DNA of 23,074 bases from positions 63,353 to 86,426 of the forward strand of contig MNCI01016326.1 in NCBI GenBank assembly GCA_015680685.1, given 5' to 3'. The translations under genes and the position numbers were made by a program. Below, one piece after another: positions 11,476-20,714 of this stretch. Position 1 is the first letter of the stretch. Each line of letters opens with the position of its first letter. Source of the stretch: Gnetum montanum. Lineage: Eukaryota; Streptophyta; Gnetopsida; Gnetales; Gnetaceae. The notes beneath the pieces were generated by a model. That model was not told where the DNA came from and did not search any database. It saw nothing but the letters and a program-made list of their open reading frames with translations.

Positions 11476-11739
11476 ACCAAACATGTTTCATGCGTTGCCT
11501 AGTTCCATAACAAATTACACAAAACCCGTAACTGACACTCCTGATGACATACCTATAGCATCCATTAATACCACACATGCAGTGGAATGGTATGATGACA
11601 TAAAAGAGTACCTTCTACGTGGTGAATCGCCACAACATCTAACTAATGCTCAAAAGGACGCGGTGCGAAAACGTTCTCAACAATATGCGTTAATAGGAGA
11701 CACATTATGTCGTAGATCCTATGAATGTAGTTTGTTAGT

Positions 11740-12826
11740 GTGCATTAGTAGCATCAATGGCCACATGATCATGGAGCAAGTTCATGAAGGACTTTGTAGA
11801 GGAAATATAGCTCCCAAGGCAATGGCAATGAAAATTAGACGTTTAGGTTATTATTGGCCACACATGGAGTACGATTGTTTCTCCAAGGTTAAAACGTGCA
11901 ACCTTTGTCAGAAAGATGGTAACTTAATACATGTGCCACTTAATGAGTTTCATATAGCACAAATCACATGGCCTTTCTAGAAATGGGGGTTAGACACCAT
12001 TGGACCAATAACTCTCCCATCTTCAGCAGGACATAGCTTCATCATCACCACAACTAAATACTTCACAAAATGGGTAGAAGCTATCCTCCTTAGGAAGACC
12101 ACATCCAAAAAAATATGTAATTTCATAATTGAAAACATTGTAGCTTGTTTCGGTGTCCCAATGACCATAATCACCAATAACGGGCCACAATTCAGCAGTG
12201 CTGAAACCAAAAATTTCTGTAAAATCCTAGGAATCAAACACTCGTTCTCATCACTATATTATCCACAAATAAATGGTCAAGTAGAGTCCATGAATAAAAC
12301 TGTCATAATGGTGCTCAAGAAAATGCTTCATTAGAGCAAAATAAGATGGCATGAACGGCTAGTTTACGTGCTATGGGCATATTGAATGACGCATCGAATG
12401 TCCACAAGTAAAATACCCTATAGTATTGTTTATGGATCAGAAGCTATTTTACCTTTGGAATTGCAGGTACCCTCATTGTAGATCACTCTCTCTGAACTCC
12501 TCGATGAAGGTCAAAATGATGAATTGTGCATTGTTGACCTTGACTCAGTGGAGGAGGAACTTACATGCACACTGGATCAAATCCAGTGGTACCAAAAGCA
12601 ACAACGATGGAGACATCAACACAACACACACAAGCACCCAATCAAAGAAGGTGACCTTGTCCTCAAGAAAGTCCGTAAACACTCAGATAAATTCTCAGCC
12701 AACTAGGAAACGCCTTACTTGATGACTAAGGCATATGACAATGGGGCATTCAAACTCATCGACATGGACGGAAACGAGTTTGCCAACCCTACAAATCACA
12801 TGTACCTGAAACCATTCTACATCTAA
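11740..12826 (+). pseudogene. Integrase domain of element P, catalytic Asp replaced
   Basis: A zinc-binding N-terminal region (HMIMEQVHEG ... CNLC near 11900) precedes the DDE core. The first Asp is present (LDTIGP, 11993-11995). The second catalytic position reads TNNGPQF, so Asn (12176-12178, AAT) replaces the expected Asp. The Glu is present (GQVES, 12284-12286). Stops lie at 11978, 12332, 12383, 12479 and 12704. The C-terminal part (AYDNGAFKLIDMDGNEF ... YLKPFY) matches the usual end of plant Tat integrases, so the TAA at 12824 is the natural stop. Confidence 0.85.
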
Positions 12827-12836
12827 TGAACTTAAG

Positions 12837-13378
12837 GTACGTCTTGGTCCTAGCATCATGACCTAAAACTGATACCATAGAACATCCTAGAGCTATGACT
12901 TAAAACTAGCACCATAGAACGTCCTGGCACCATGACGGTAAATTGATACCATAGATTCATTGTCTGATATGACATTAAACTACCACATTTTCATCTACTA
13001 TAGTCTGCTAAGATTATAAACTAGCTTGCCTCTTCACAGTCCGCCACAACTATAAACTAGCATTGCACTATCTGCTACGATGCTAAACTGGCAATGTCCA
13101 AAGGGTTATGATGTGAAACTAATCCATGACAGTCTGCTAAGACTATAAACTGGCAACATCATCACTAGCCCATTGATCTATTTCTGAAATCGATGACTTA
13201 ACTTCACCTAAAACCTACTACATGATTCACCACATGGACTCTGATGACATCGATGCTTCTTATTTTGTTTTCCTGAAGTTTAACACAGTGCCTCGATCAC
13301 ATCGGCTGTATTCATGTTTGAAGTGTTTCAGACTAACTCACTTGTGGTTTTCTTGTCCTCTTGGAATTGTGTCTGTAG
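12837..13378 (+). other. Possible intron in the 3' UTR of element P
   Basis: Just after the pol stop the sequence reads CTTAAG|GTACGT, a good 5' splice site. At 13377-13378 a pyrimidine-rich stretch ends in GTCTGTAG|GATGACA. The same acceptor is kept in element R (GTTTGCAG|GATGACA, exon side starting at 20220 on the minus strand). The stem-loop array would lie inside this intron. Splicing is inferred only from site sequence and conservation between P and R. Confidence 0.35.
12841..13150 (+). repeat. 3' UTR array of nine short stem-loop modules (element P)
   Basis: Each unit is a 3-6 bp stem, a 6- or 10-11-base loop, a paired arm, then AAACTRGC or a close variant. Arms: GGTC/GACC (12846-12863), ATC/GAC (near 12884-12899, weak), CGTC/GACG (12920-12937), TGTC/GACA (12961-12974), ATAGTC/GATTAT (13000-13017), AGTC/AACT (13038-13051), ATC/GAT (13070-13081), ATGTC/GATGT (13094-13114), AGTC/GACT (13131-13144). 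The order matches the R array with one extra unit (the second). Confidence 0.8.
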
Positions 13379-14225
13379 GATGACACTCTAAGGTGGTCGC
13401 GCATGGATGCACTTCATCATATTGACAAGGTACCACATTGTTCTCGATGCACGCAACCAGGTTGATCAATTTTCTCATGAGTACATTCCTAGTTCCCAAT
13501 GCATCCCTTATTCTCCAACATGCTCTCCCTGTCCTACTTAGTTACACCTCCTGGATACATCCCATTCATCCCAAAACTTGAACCACACTTTTTCATACTG
13601 TGACTCTCCAAGCAGTTGCAACCTGTAAGAACAACATAGCACATGATACAACTACAAGCACACGAGCACAAGTACAACACTAAAAAATGCTCTTTCCAAA
13701 AAAAAGGGGGAAAAGATCAAAAAACAAAGAAAAACTCAAAGAGAAAAATACATCATAAGGCCATTAGCTCTTCTCATACAAGCCCTAGGCAAGAAGGTAG
13801 TTGTTGTGAAAGAAAACACTCGTGTCACAAAAAATCATGTCGCACCACCTCATTGCATGGCTTTGGCTATTGACAATGAGTTCTCTTAAATATGACACAA
13901 GAGTCTCATTCCTCCAAAGGACGCACCTCCCATGCCTTGGTCCCAAGTCTGCTAGATACTGGCTATCGACAAGGACCAACATGACTTGTTTACAAGAACA
14001 TTCCTCTCCCACAGTTAAACAAAAAAATCCCTTGATCAATCCCCGACCCCACAGTTACAACCTACTTCCCGTGCATCTCAAAAATTTAGTTCCTGATCCT
14101 ATGTACTTCTGAACATGATGCAATGACATCTGGCCAAGTGCCCGATGGATAGTGCTTGATGTCAAGTTGCTTATGGTGTTTTGTACTTCTTTGTCAATGC
14201 CTCTCAGGTAGATTCCTCCAGGAGT
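13151..14225 (+). other. Remaining 3' UTR of element P
   Basis: Non-coding and alignable (inverted) to 19295-20440 of element R, including the acceptor-like site at 13378, the block around CGCAACCAGGTTGATCAA, and an A-tract then GGGGG at 13699-13712 that corresponds to the long A-run of R. Open frames at 13643-13873 and 13822-14112 are not conserved in R. Confidence 0.65.
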
Positions 14226-14254
14226 TAACAAAGATGGGCCAATGAAAACACCAT
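14173..14254 (+). repeat. Inverted repeat spanning the polypurine tract and LTR start (element P)
   Basis: ATGGTGTTTT at 14173 pairs with AAAACACCAT at 14245-14254, and CTTTGT pairs with ACAAAG inside it. The polypurine tract and the first bases of U3 lie within the right arm. Element R has the same structure at 19267-19347 with the outermost pair changed from A-T to G-C. Confidence 0.6.
14226..14242 (+). promoter_or_regulatory. Polypurine tract of element P
   Basis: AACAAAGATGGGCCAA lies directly before the TG of the 3' LTR. The equivalent in element R is AACAAAGAGGGGCCAA, also directly before its LTR. This is the expected primer site for plus-strand DNA synthesis. A T now interrupts the purine run in P. 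Confidence 0.7.
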
Positions 14255-14477
14255 AAAATTTTGGCCTAGCACTTTTGGATAGGACTCAAGCTAAGTCGTG
14301 TCGCTGCCCAACATGAGTACAATGTGACCAAACTTGAGAGCCTCCAAAACAGCATGAAACGACACACGATTGAATAGGAAAAGTCCCCTCGAGGCCCATA
14401 AGCGATTGCTCTAACTCCCAACATCCAAAATCTAAGGTTTTAGGCTCAAAAATCATGGTTTTTCTGTATCCATTTTG

Positions 14478-15420
14478 GTCACATTATGGTCACGCTGCCT
14501 AGCATAAGACCAGCGTGTGTACGGCGTGACCAACTTTTGGAGCCCCAAAATCAAGTCCAAACAAGCCAAATTTGAGCACACGGATCCTCCATGAGCTTCA
14601 CGAATGCCCCTTGTAGCTCCCATCCTTCAAAACCTTAAAATTTGAGCTAAGAATCACATGTTTCAAGCCACTTTCAGTTAGTCATGCTAAGGTCACGCTG
14701 CACAGTCTGACCATGGCATGACCAAACAAGAACAGCTCAATTCGGGCACCTCCATGTAGAATTTTGACATGAATTCAACTCCCGAGAGCTAGGTAGAAAT
14801 TGTACATGTTCATAGGCTCCAAAAAATCAAAATTTTGGCCTCAAACATGGCATTTTCAATTAGTCATGCTGAGGTCACGCTACACAGCGTGACCACAACA
14901 TGACTAAGTAAAAATAGGGCACATCAAGCAATTTAAGGTCTAGTTTCGACATGAAATCAATCCCCATGGGATAGGAAACAACTATAATGACTTTCAAGCT
15001 TTTGAAACTCACAATTTGGACCTCAAACGTGGCATTTTTAGTTGGTCACACTGAGGTCACCCTGAGGTCATGCTACATAGCATGACCAAACTAAACATGC
15101 CCAAAATAGAAGAAAAATGGAGTCAAATTTAGCATTCAAGCCACCCTAGAGAGTAGGCAGTAGTTGAGCATCAACAAATAGGCATCAACATCCAAAAATT
15201 AGCTCAAAATAGGGCATAAACATTTTGCCATGCTGAGGTCACGCTGGGCAGCATCACCCAACGTGACGACAGCATGACCAACTAAAAGTGTTCCAAAACA
15301 ACCTCCAAATCAACTCAAAATAGACATGTAGTACCCTCTTGATCTTAGGCATGCAGATCCACTCTGAAAATGGGTCTCATAGGTCAAAAATGGGCTCAAA
15401 ATGCATCATGAACATTGGAC
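14478..15420 (+). repeat. About 182-bp tandem repeats in U3 of LTR P
   Basis: The landmark GTCATGCTGAGGTCACGCT and its partner CAGCGTGACC recur at 14681, 14863, 15045 and 15227, an exact spacing of 182 bp, with a looser copy near 14478. Each unit also carries a degenerate CTCAAAATGGCAT-type block before the landmark. The unit is near nucleosome repeat length. Confidence 0.75.
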
Positions 15421-15843
15421 ACACTAATGGTTACGTTGGCAGGCTAACGCCAACATATGCACAGTGTAAACACTGGGACGCTAGGATGCTGGACACCAAA
15501 CGTTGACACCAGGACACGCTGCAGACATGCTAGAGCCAGATCCATGCATGCTGGAGGCCTTGGTGGAACAAAAATAGCACAGATCTGCAGATCCGGAGGC
15601 TAGACATCCAAATCCACTCTTGTACTTTAACATTCTTTGTACATTTTGCATTTTTCAGTGTATCAAGCTCTTACACTGTAGATTACACACACCAGCGTAA
15701 GAGATCTTGGTCATGCTACACCCTGTACATTGTAAAATTCTATGCATCCGGTCAAAACGTTCACACCTGTTGCCCGATCCGCATTTCTTGCATCTGGTAA
15801 CCATGGATCTTCCACACAAATCCAAATCCCACGCTCAAACCTG

Positions 15844-15855
15844 CATAAATACCCC
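15844..15855 (+). promoter_or_regulatory. TATA box of LTR P
   Basis: CATAAATACCCC, placed between the U3 repeats and the conserved U5 end, matching the position of the TATA motifs of LTRs L and R. Confidence 0.6.
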
Positions 15856-16468
15856 GATCTCACACTAAATCGAGGTTGAAAATTTTGGGGACATCAGGAT
15901 CTAGAGAGTTGGCGAATCTCATCATCATTATCTCGTACGATCAAGCATTACTCATACTCGATCACACTCAACACTTGGGGCAATTTTCGTCACACTATAC
16001 ACCTACAATCAAAAATCTGCAACCTCCTAGCACCAGTACACCCTTCACATCGAGGCTAAACATCCACCTTATGACCAATTTGCAACTATGTTCTAACTCG
16101 TGCACCTTTTTTTTGTAATCGGCAATTAATACATATTACAATTTTTCCATCCATTATTCTCTATTTACGTCATTTACTTTTGTTATGACTTTCATTACAT
16201 TTTTTTACGTTTTATTTTTGTCTTACCTCTCGTACATTCATTTACATTTTAGTTTGCATCTATTTACATATAACCTAGCACATCACAATAGCGCATGCTA
16301 GGGAAAGTCCTTGTTTGATGTATGCACAGACCATTCAAGCCACTCCACCTTTATTTATTTCTGTCTTGCCCTCACGCGAAGGTGGGGTCTTACTGTATCT
16401 TCCGTAGATCTCTCAGCGTCCATTTCATTCCAACCTTGCACCAATGATTTCAGATAATACATTGGGCT

Positions 16469-17893
16469 CCGGTCATATCCAAACCACTAGGTGTCTTTTG
16501 GTGTGGTGGCAAGAATATACCCAAATTGGGGTTCACACACTTGATTAAAGTAGGCATAGTGGGGTAGATTATAAGATGTGATCATGTGATAAGGAGCTGA
16601 CCCACTATGGCACCCGTGACCATAAGACAATAGGCAAGGATCAATATGCCTCTTCATGTTGTCATATTCATTAGGCCACATGGTTGTTGGAGTGTTGATT
16701 GGTGTCTTGGATAAGGTAATAGGAGGTGTTGAGTTTGAAGAAGAAGGTGCATCACAGTGCTGGGCTCCTACTGAGTTGGAGGATGTAGTGATTTCAAAAC
16801 CATGCTATATCTTTCTATAGCCATGCCTAAATAAAGAATGCTTCCAACATTGTGAAGGATTCCCACTACTGTTAACAATAGCAACACAAGTAATGTTCAT
16901 GGGTTGGTGTTGTGATGTAAGACCTTCTAGTACAATTGGTGGCAATGTAGAAGGAGGTGAAGGATGAGAATACTAAGGGTAAGGAGAAGTGTAAGGAACA
17001 TGAGCTGGTGATCCCATAGAAGAGGACATGGGTTGATGATACTTAAGAGAATGATAATGATGAGGAGAATTAAAGGATGTTTGTCTAGTTAGAGAAACAA
17101 GATGCTGAACATAATAAGCACTTGGTTTCGAGTGACACAAAGGGTGTGGTTTGTTTAACGGTGGCCTCTCCCAAAACTAGGGGTTTTGCCACTACGGTTG
17201 GACACAGTACTTCTGTACAAAATATGGATATAGCATTCCTCCCCAATGCTCATGTAAATGTGACAATACTAGGCATTATCCTTTGGGGTGATCATACAGA
17301 TAAACATTGCATTGATACTTATGATTTGCAATTGAGCTCCTATCCTTATTTTCTTCAACCCTTCTTTCTGAGTGTCAAATGATGTTTTGTCCTATTTCAA
17401 AGTTTGGCATCCTCTGTTTGTTCTGGTTGTCAAAGTATCTCACATGGCTATACCTCTAATAATGTTTGCATATTCTCTGCATTTTTCATGCACCCACTTC
17501 GTCATCTTATTCATTTTTGCTTCGATTTCATCTAGTGACTTTAGTATTGGCAAAGATGGGAATGGTTCCACCTCCTTGAGGTGAGATGATTTTTCCTCTT
17601 CATGATTATGGACCTTCATTACTCTAAGAGTTTGGTCTAGTTGAGAGTTTTTAACATTCTCTCATTTAGCTATTTCTCCTTCTTCTTTTGCTACCTGCTT
17701 AATGAGCTCTTGGAATTGGTGGGTTCGTAGTTCATATATGATGAGTGGTGAGGTATCCCTACACTCAACCAAACGAAAAGAGCATAGCACGTGCGATCCA
17801 TTTGAACACCACAGACTAAATGCCTAAATGCCCCATGGAACACTTGGGGTTAATCATTCATTGTCTTCCCAGACTTACTTTTTGTTGTCATGG
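16469..17893 (-). pseudogene. Unrecognised decayed coding sequence
   Basis: One minus-strand frame from about 17450 to 16487 reads with only five or six stops over some 320 codons. It runs YFDNQNKQRMPNFEIGQN, then a central part (HLHEHWGGMLYPYFVQKYC), then a Ser/Pro/His/Tyr-rich part (HYHSLKYHQPMSSSM), and ends ILATTPKDT. Upstream, another frame (17760-17455) encodes a charged, probably helical stretch (YELRTHQFQELIKQVAKEEG ... HNHEEEKSSHLKEVE) and joins by a frameshift near 17455. An ATG at 17893 (MTTKSKSGK) could be the original start but soon hits a stop. I do not recognise the product; a divergent gag-like or host protein is possible. It lies between the outer ends of LTRs P and R. Confidence 0.45.
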
Positions 17894-18398
17894 TGTATGG
17901 TTAAGTAAGTATGAGGTATATGATTTTTTTGGTCTTGTACCGACCGAAATCGTCGATGCAAGGCTGGAACGTTACGAGCACCAAAAGATCTACGGACAAG
18001 TACAGTCGACCCTGCCTCCGCTTGAGGGCAAGCTAGAATGGACGAAGGCAAAGTGCCTTGAATGGTTTGCACGCGGATCAAACAAGGACTTCCCCAATGT
18101 TTGCCGCTACAACACATTGGGTTATACGTAAACAATGCACATTAAACGTAAACCGTAAACAAGCACGATAATGTAAATGAGCCTGTAAACGTAAACTGAA
18201 AAACAAAGAAAACTGCAATAAATCTGGGCAAAATGTAAACTGTTTTGTATTGAGAATTGATTACAAAGTGCACCGGTCCAAACGCAGTTGTGGCTTTGAC
18301 ACAAGGCGGACGAAAGGCCCCGACTCTGGTTTGCAGCGTAATTGTTTTTGGGTCTGCTCTGGTAAATTTTTTCTGACCCCGGAAAATGCAGAAAATTG

Positions 18399-18411
18399 GG
18401 CTTTTTATAGG
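18399..18411 (-). promoter_or_regulatory. TATA box of LTR R
   Basis: CCTATAAAAAGCC on the minus strand, between the U3 repeats and the conserved U5 end. Confidence 0.62.
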
Positions 18412-18479
18412 GCAAGGGTTACCGGGAAAATCGGGTTGGGAGACACGTGGCGTGTCGATCGGGCATGTACATTTAGAAA

Positions 18480-18640
18480 CATGATATACGCTGGGCGTAT
18501 ATGCTACATCAGGCCAGCATATACGCTGGGTGTATACGCTGGACTTGCTGGGCGTGTGAACTTGGATAGATGCTGGCGTATACGCTGGGCGTATACGCTG
18601 ATGGATGCTGGCGTATACTCTGATGGATGCTGGTGTATAC
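18480..18640. repeat. Cluster of GCGTATACGC palindromes in U3 of LTR R
   Basis: Perfect copies lie at 18576-18585 and 18589-18598, with variants (CATATACGC, GTGTATACGC, GCGTATACTC) at 18487, 18518, 18530, 18611 and 18634, joined by CTGG or GATGGATGCTG. Another partial copy follows the 21-bp array near 18855-18870. Confidence 0.7.
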
Positions 18641-18857
18641 GCTGAAACACTGTAGCATTTACGCTGAAACACTGTAGCATTACGCTGAAACACTATAGCA
18701 TTTACGCTGAAACACTGTAGCATTACGCTGGAATACTGTAGCATTACGCTGGAACACTGTAGAATTTACGCTGAAACACTGTAGCATTACGCTGAAACAC
18801 TGTAGCATTACTCTGGAACACTGTAGCATTTACGCTGAAACACTGTAGTAGCATATA
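18639..18857. repeat. 21-22-bp tandem array, ten copies, in U3 of LTR R
   Basis: Consensus ACGCTGAAACACTGTAGCATT, ten units with one or two substitutions each and an extra T in about half. It lies about 420-640 bp into the LTR, upstream of the TATA box. It is absent from LTRs L and P. It also creates a long spurious minus-strand frame (18744-18142). Confidence 0.85.
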
Positions 18858-19266
18858 CGCTGGGCGTATAGGAATGGAAGATCATCATTTGGAGCCCAAA
18901 ATCAGATTTTCAAGTGCCTACGACCTGCTGGGGACCCTGCGAAAGGTCCTGGGGGGTCTAGACACTCCACTTTAGCATGTTTTGAGGAGTTTTTGAGTCC
19001 CAAAAGTTGCTGTACGCTGGGCCTTACGTTGGGCATGTGTAGGCCAGCGTACAGGATGCATACTTAGTGAAAACCAAGTATTTTGAGCTCAAAATTTGCC
19101 AAGTTTGATGCCAGATGTCATCGTAGTCTTCTGTGGGTCCCAGGGAACTTTTACTTGCTTGCTTTGACTTCGTTTGATGCTATTTTTGAGGCTTCTAAGC
19201 TTGGTCATGCTAAGGACCAACATGACTTAGCTTAATTTCTGTCTTCAAGTGTTAGCCAAAATTTTT

Positions 19267-19347
19267 GTGGTGTTTCATTGGCCCCTCTTTGTTGATGTCT
19301 GGAGGAATTGACGCGAGAGGCATCGACAAAGAAGTACAAAACACCAC
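19267..19347 (-). repeat. Inverted repeat spanning the polypurine tract and LTR start (element R)
   Basis: GTGGTGTTT pairs with AAACACCAC about 65 bp apart, with CTTTGT/ACAAAG nested inside. It is the counterpart of 14173-14254 in P. Confidence 0.6.
19278..19294 (-). promoter_or_regulatory. Polypurine tract of element R
   Basis: The minus strand reads CAACAAAGAGGGGCCAA directly before the TG of the 3' LTR. Its presence on the right side shows that this LTR is a 3' LTR whose internal region extends rightward. Confidence 0.72.
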
Positions 19348-19890
19348 AAGCAAACAAGGTGCAAACATTATCCTTGAGCACTTGGCCAGATGTCATCGCA
19401 CTGTGTTCAGTAGTACACGGGATTGGGGAAATAAAGTTTGTAGCTAGATAGGAAAATGAAAATTGTTGGGATTAGGACCTGATTAAGGGATTATGCATGG
19501 TAAAGGGGATGCTCTGGTGTGTATATGGGTCATGCTGATCCTTGACAATAGCCATTGTTTAGCAAACTTGGAATCAAGGCATGAGATGTGCATCCTTTGA
19601 CGGAACAAGACTCTTGTTTAGTGTTTAAGAGGACTTGTTGGCCATGTGATGGTGGGTTACGTTCTCCAGAGGAACAGGCCCTTTTTTTGGTGTTAAAGAA
19701 AACCTATTGGTGGAGAGCCAAAGCTACGCAATGAGATGTTACTTGAGCTTTTGAGACATGAGTGTTTGTTTCCAAGACAACTGCCTTCCCGCCTGGGGCT
19801 TATGGGAAGTGCCAAAAGTCTTGTGGTTCATTTTGCTCTTTGCTCATTTCTTTTTCTTTCCTTTTCTTTTTTGTTTTTGCTCTTTTTTTT

Positions 19891-19921
<31 letters not shown>

Positions 19922-20440
19922 GGAAAGAGCTTTCTTTCAATTTTGCACTCATGCTCATGTGCCATATTGTGTGTTGCAGTTGCTTGAGAGTGTCATAGCA
20001 TGTAACAGTAGGCTCAAATTTTTGGGGTGTACTGGGTGTATCTGGGAAATGTAACTGGGTAGGAATGGGAATAAGAGTGTTGGGGAAATGGAGAATGTAT
20101 TGGGAACTGGGAATGTACTTTTGACCAGATTGATTAACCTGGTTGCGTGCGTCAGAAACAATGTGGCCCCTTGTCACCGTGATGAAGTGTATCCGTGTAC
20201 GAGCACCACTGGGTGTCATCCTGCAAACACAACTCCAAGAAGACAAGAAAACCACAAGAGAATGAGTTAGCGAACACTTCAGGCATGAATGTGACTGATG
20301 CAAATGGAGACGCCATGTGAAACTTGAGGCAAACAGAATGAGCAGCAATAGTGTTGTCAAAGCCGGTGTGATGAATGATGCAGCAGGCATTGAAGAAGAA
20401 ATGTCATGAATTACAGCAGCAGATGAATGTTCCAGAAATG
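19295..20440 (-). other. 3' UTR of element R, with a 29-base A tract
   Basis: Homologous to 13151-14225 of P. It includes a run of 29 T (19893-19921) on the plus strand, which is A29 in the element's sense and corresponds to a short A-tract in P. An acceptor-like TTTGCAG|GATGACA (exon side from 20220) is conserved with P. A 166-codon frame (20390-19890) covers much of it but is not preserved in P. Confidence 0.65.
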
Positions 20441-20445
20441 ATGTG

Positions 20446-20714
20446 GCCAGTTTATAGTCTTGGCGGACTGTCGTGGGTTAGTTTTACGTCATAACCCGTT
20501 GGACGTTGCTAGTTTATCGTCGTAGCGGACGGTATGATGCTAGTTTATAGTCGTGGCGGACTATGAAGAGGCAAGCTAGTTTATAGTCTTAGTGGACTCT
20601 GGTGAATGAGTGTAACAGTTTAGTGTCATGTCAGACAGAGCTCTGTGGTGTCGGTTTACCGTCATGACGCCAGGACATTCTGTGGTATCAGTTTTAAGTC
20701 ATGATGCCAGGACT
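20446..20714 (-). repeat. 3' UTR array of eight stem-loop modules (element R)
   Basis: Plus-strand arm pairs: AGTC/GACT (20456-20469), ACGTC/GACGT (20486-20506), CGTC/GACG (20518-20531), ATAGTC/GACTAT (20547-20564), AGTC/GACT (20585-20598), TGTC/GACA (20624-20637), a GTC/GAC unit (20661-20676), AGTC/GACT (20697-20714). In element sense each is followed by AAACTRGC or a close variant. Five of the loops have six bases. Stem sequence varies between units while pairing is kept. Confidence 0.82.

Larger units (their letters stand above)
9350..12826 (+). pseudogene. pol: pol of element P: RT, RNase H, second RNase H, integrase; nine in-frame stops
   Basis: A single frame spans the whole region to the TAA at 12824-12826, interrupted by stops ending at 9772, 10162, 10822, 11176, 11980, 12334, 12385, 12481 and 12706, and no frameshift is needed. 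The pre-RT segment ends FAWSYTDMQGLDPRIVQH. RT (about 9755-10330) has SIDFRDLN, the MPFGL motif and YIDD at 10211-10222. A first, degenerate RNase H (about 10640-10890) is followed by a second RNase H (about 11090-11475) and integrase (about 11740-12826). Several stops fall where the family normally has Arg or Trp (for example after TYQ at 10160 and WAY at 12383), as expected of C-to-T or G-to-A change at CGA or TGG codons. The frame opens at 9332, just upstream of the ATG; gag and protease are missing. It is inactive. Confidence 0.9.
9170..16461 (+). mobile_element. 5'-truncated Tat-like Ty3/gypsy element (element P)
   Basis: Order on the plus strand: one stem-loop module, pol (9350-12826), a structured 3' UTR, a polypurine tract (14226-14242) and a 3' LTR (14243-16461). 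No LTR, primer-binding site, gag or protease like those of L or R is found between 7440 and 9170. The element is therefore truncated or rearranged on its 5' side, and its left limit is approximate. Its 3' UTR matches that of R over about 12840-14242, which places both in one family. Confidence 0.8.
14243..16461 (+). mobile_element. 3' LTR of element P (2219 bp)
   Basis: It starts TGAAAACACCAT after the polypurine tract and ends GATAATACA. The first 150 bp and last 170 bp match the ends of LTRs L and R (inverted). It is about 800 bp longer than they are, explained by tandem 182-bp repeats in U3. A TATA box lies at 15844-15855. The 86- and 80-codon frames inside it have no support. Confidence 0.83.
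17936..19277 (-). mobile_element. 3' LTR of element R (1342 bp)
   Basis: On the minus strand it starts TGAAACACCAC right after the polypurine tract and ends GGTCGGTACA. The ends match LTRs L and P. U3 holds a 21-bp tandem array (18639-18857) and palindromic GCGTATACGC copies. The TATA box is at 18411-18399. Confidence 0.85.

Noticed and set aside
13699-13715. AAAAAAAAGGGGGAAAAG as the polypurine tract of element P
   Set aside because: It is purine-rich but lies over 500 bp from the LTR. The tract directly before the LTR (14226-14242) is conserved with R and fits better.
18142-18744. 200-codon minus-strand open frame in LTR R
   Set aside because: It runs through the 21-bp tandem array and U5. 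The repeated FQRNATVFQR-type peptide is just the translated repeat, and the frame is not kept in the other LTRs.
18639-18857. Regularly spaced repeats that might suggest a CRISPR array
   Set aside because: The units are directly abutting 21-22-bp tandem copies without unique spacers, inside a plant LTR.
17936-19277. Reading this LTR as a 5' LTR with an internal region to the left
   Set aside because: There is no primer-binding site left of 17936, whereas a polypurine tract directly borders the right end, so it is a 3' LTR.
19890-20390. 166-codon minus-strand frame with a signal-peptide-like start
   Set aside because: It covers the 3' UTR of R, ends in an A29 tract read as Lys, and the homologous DNA of P (13150-13690) has stops in the same frame.
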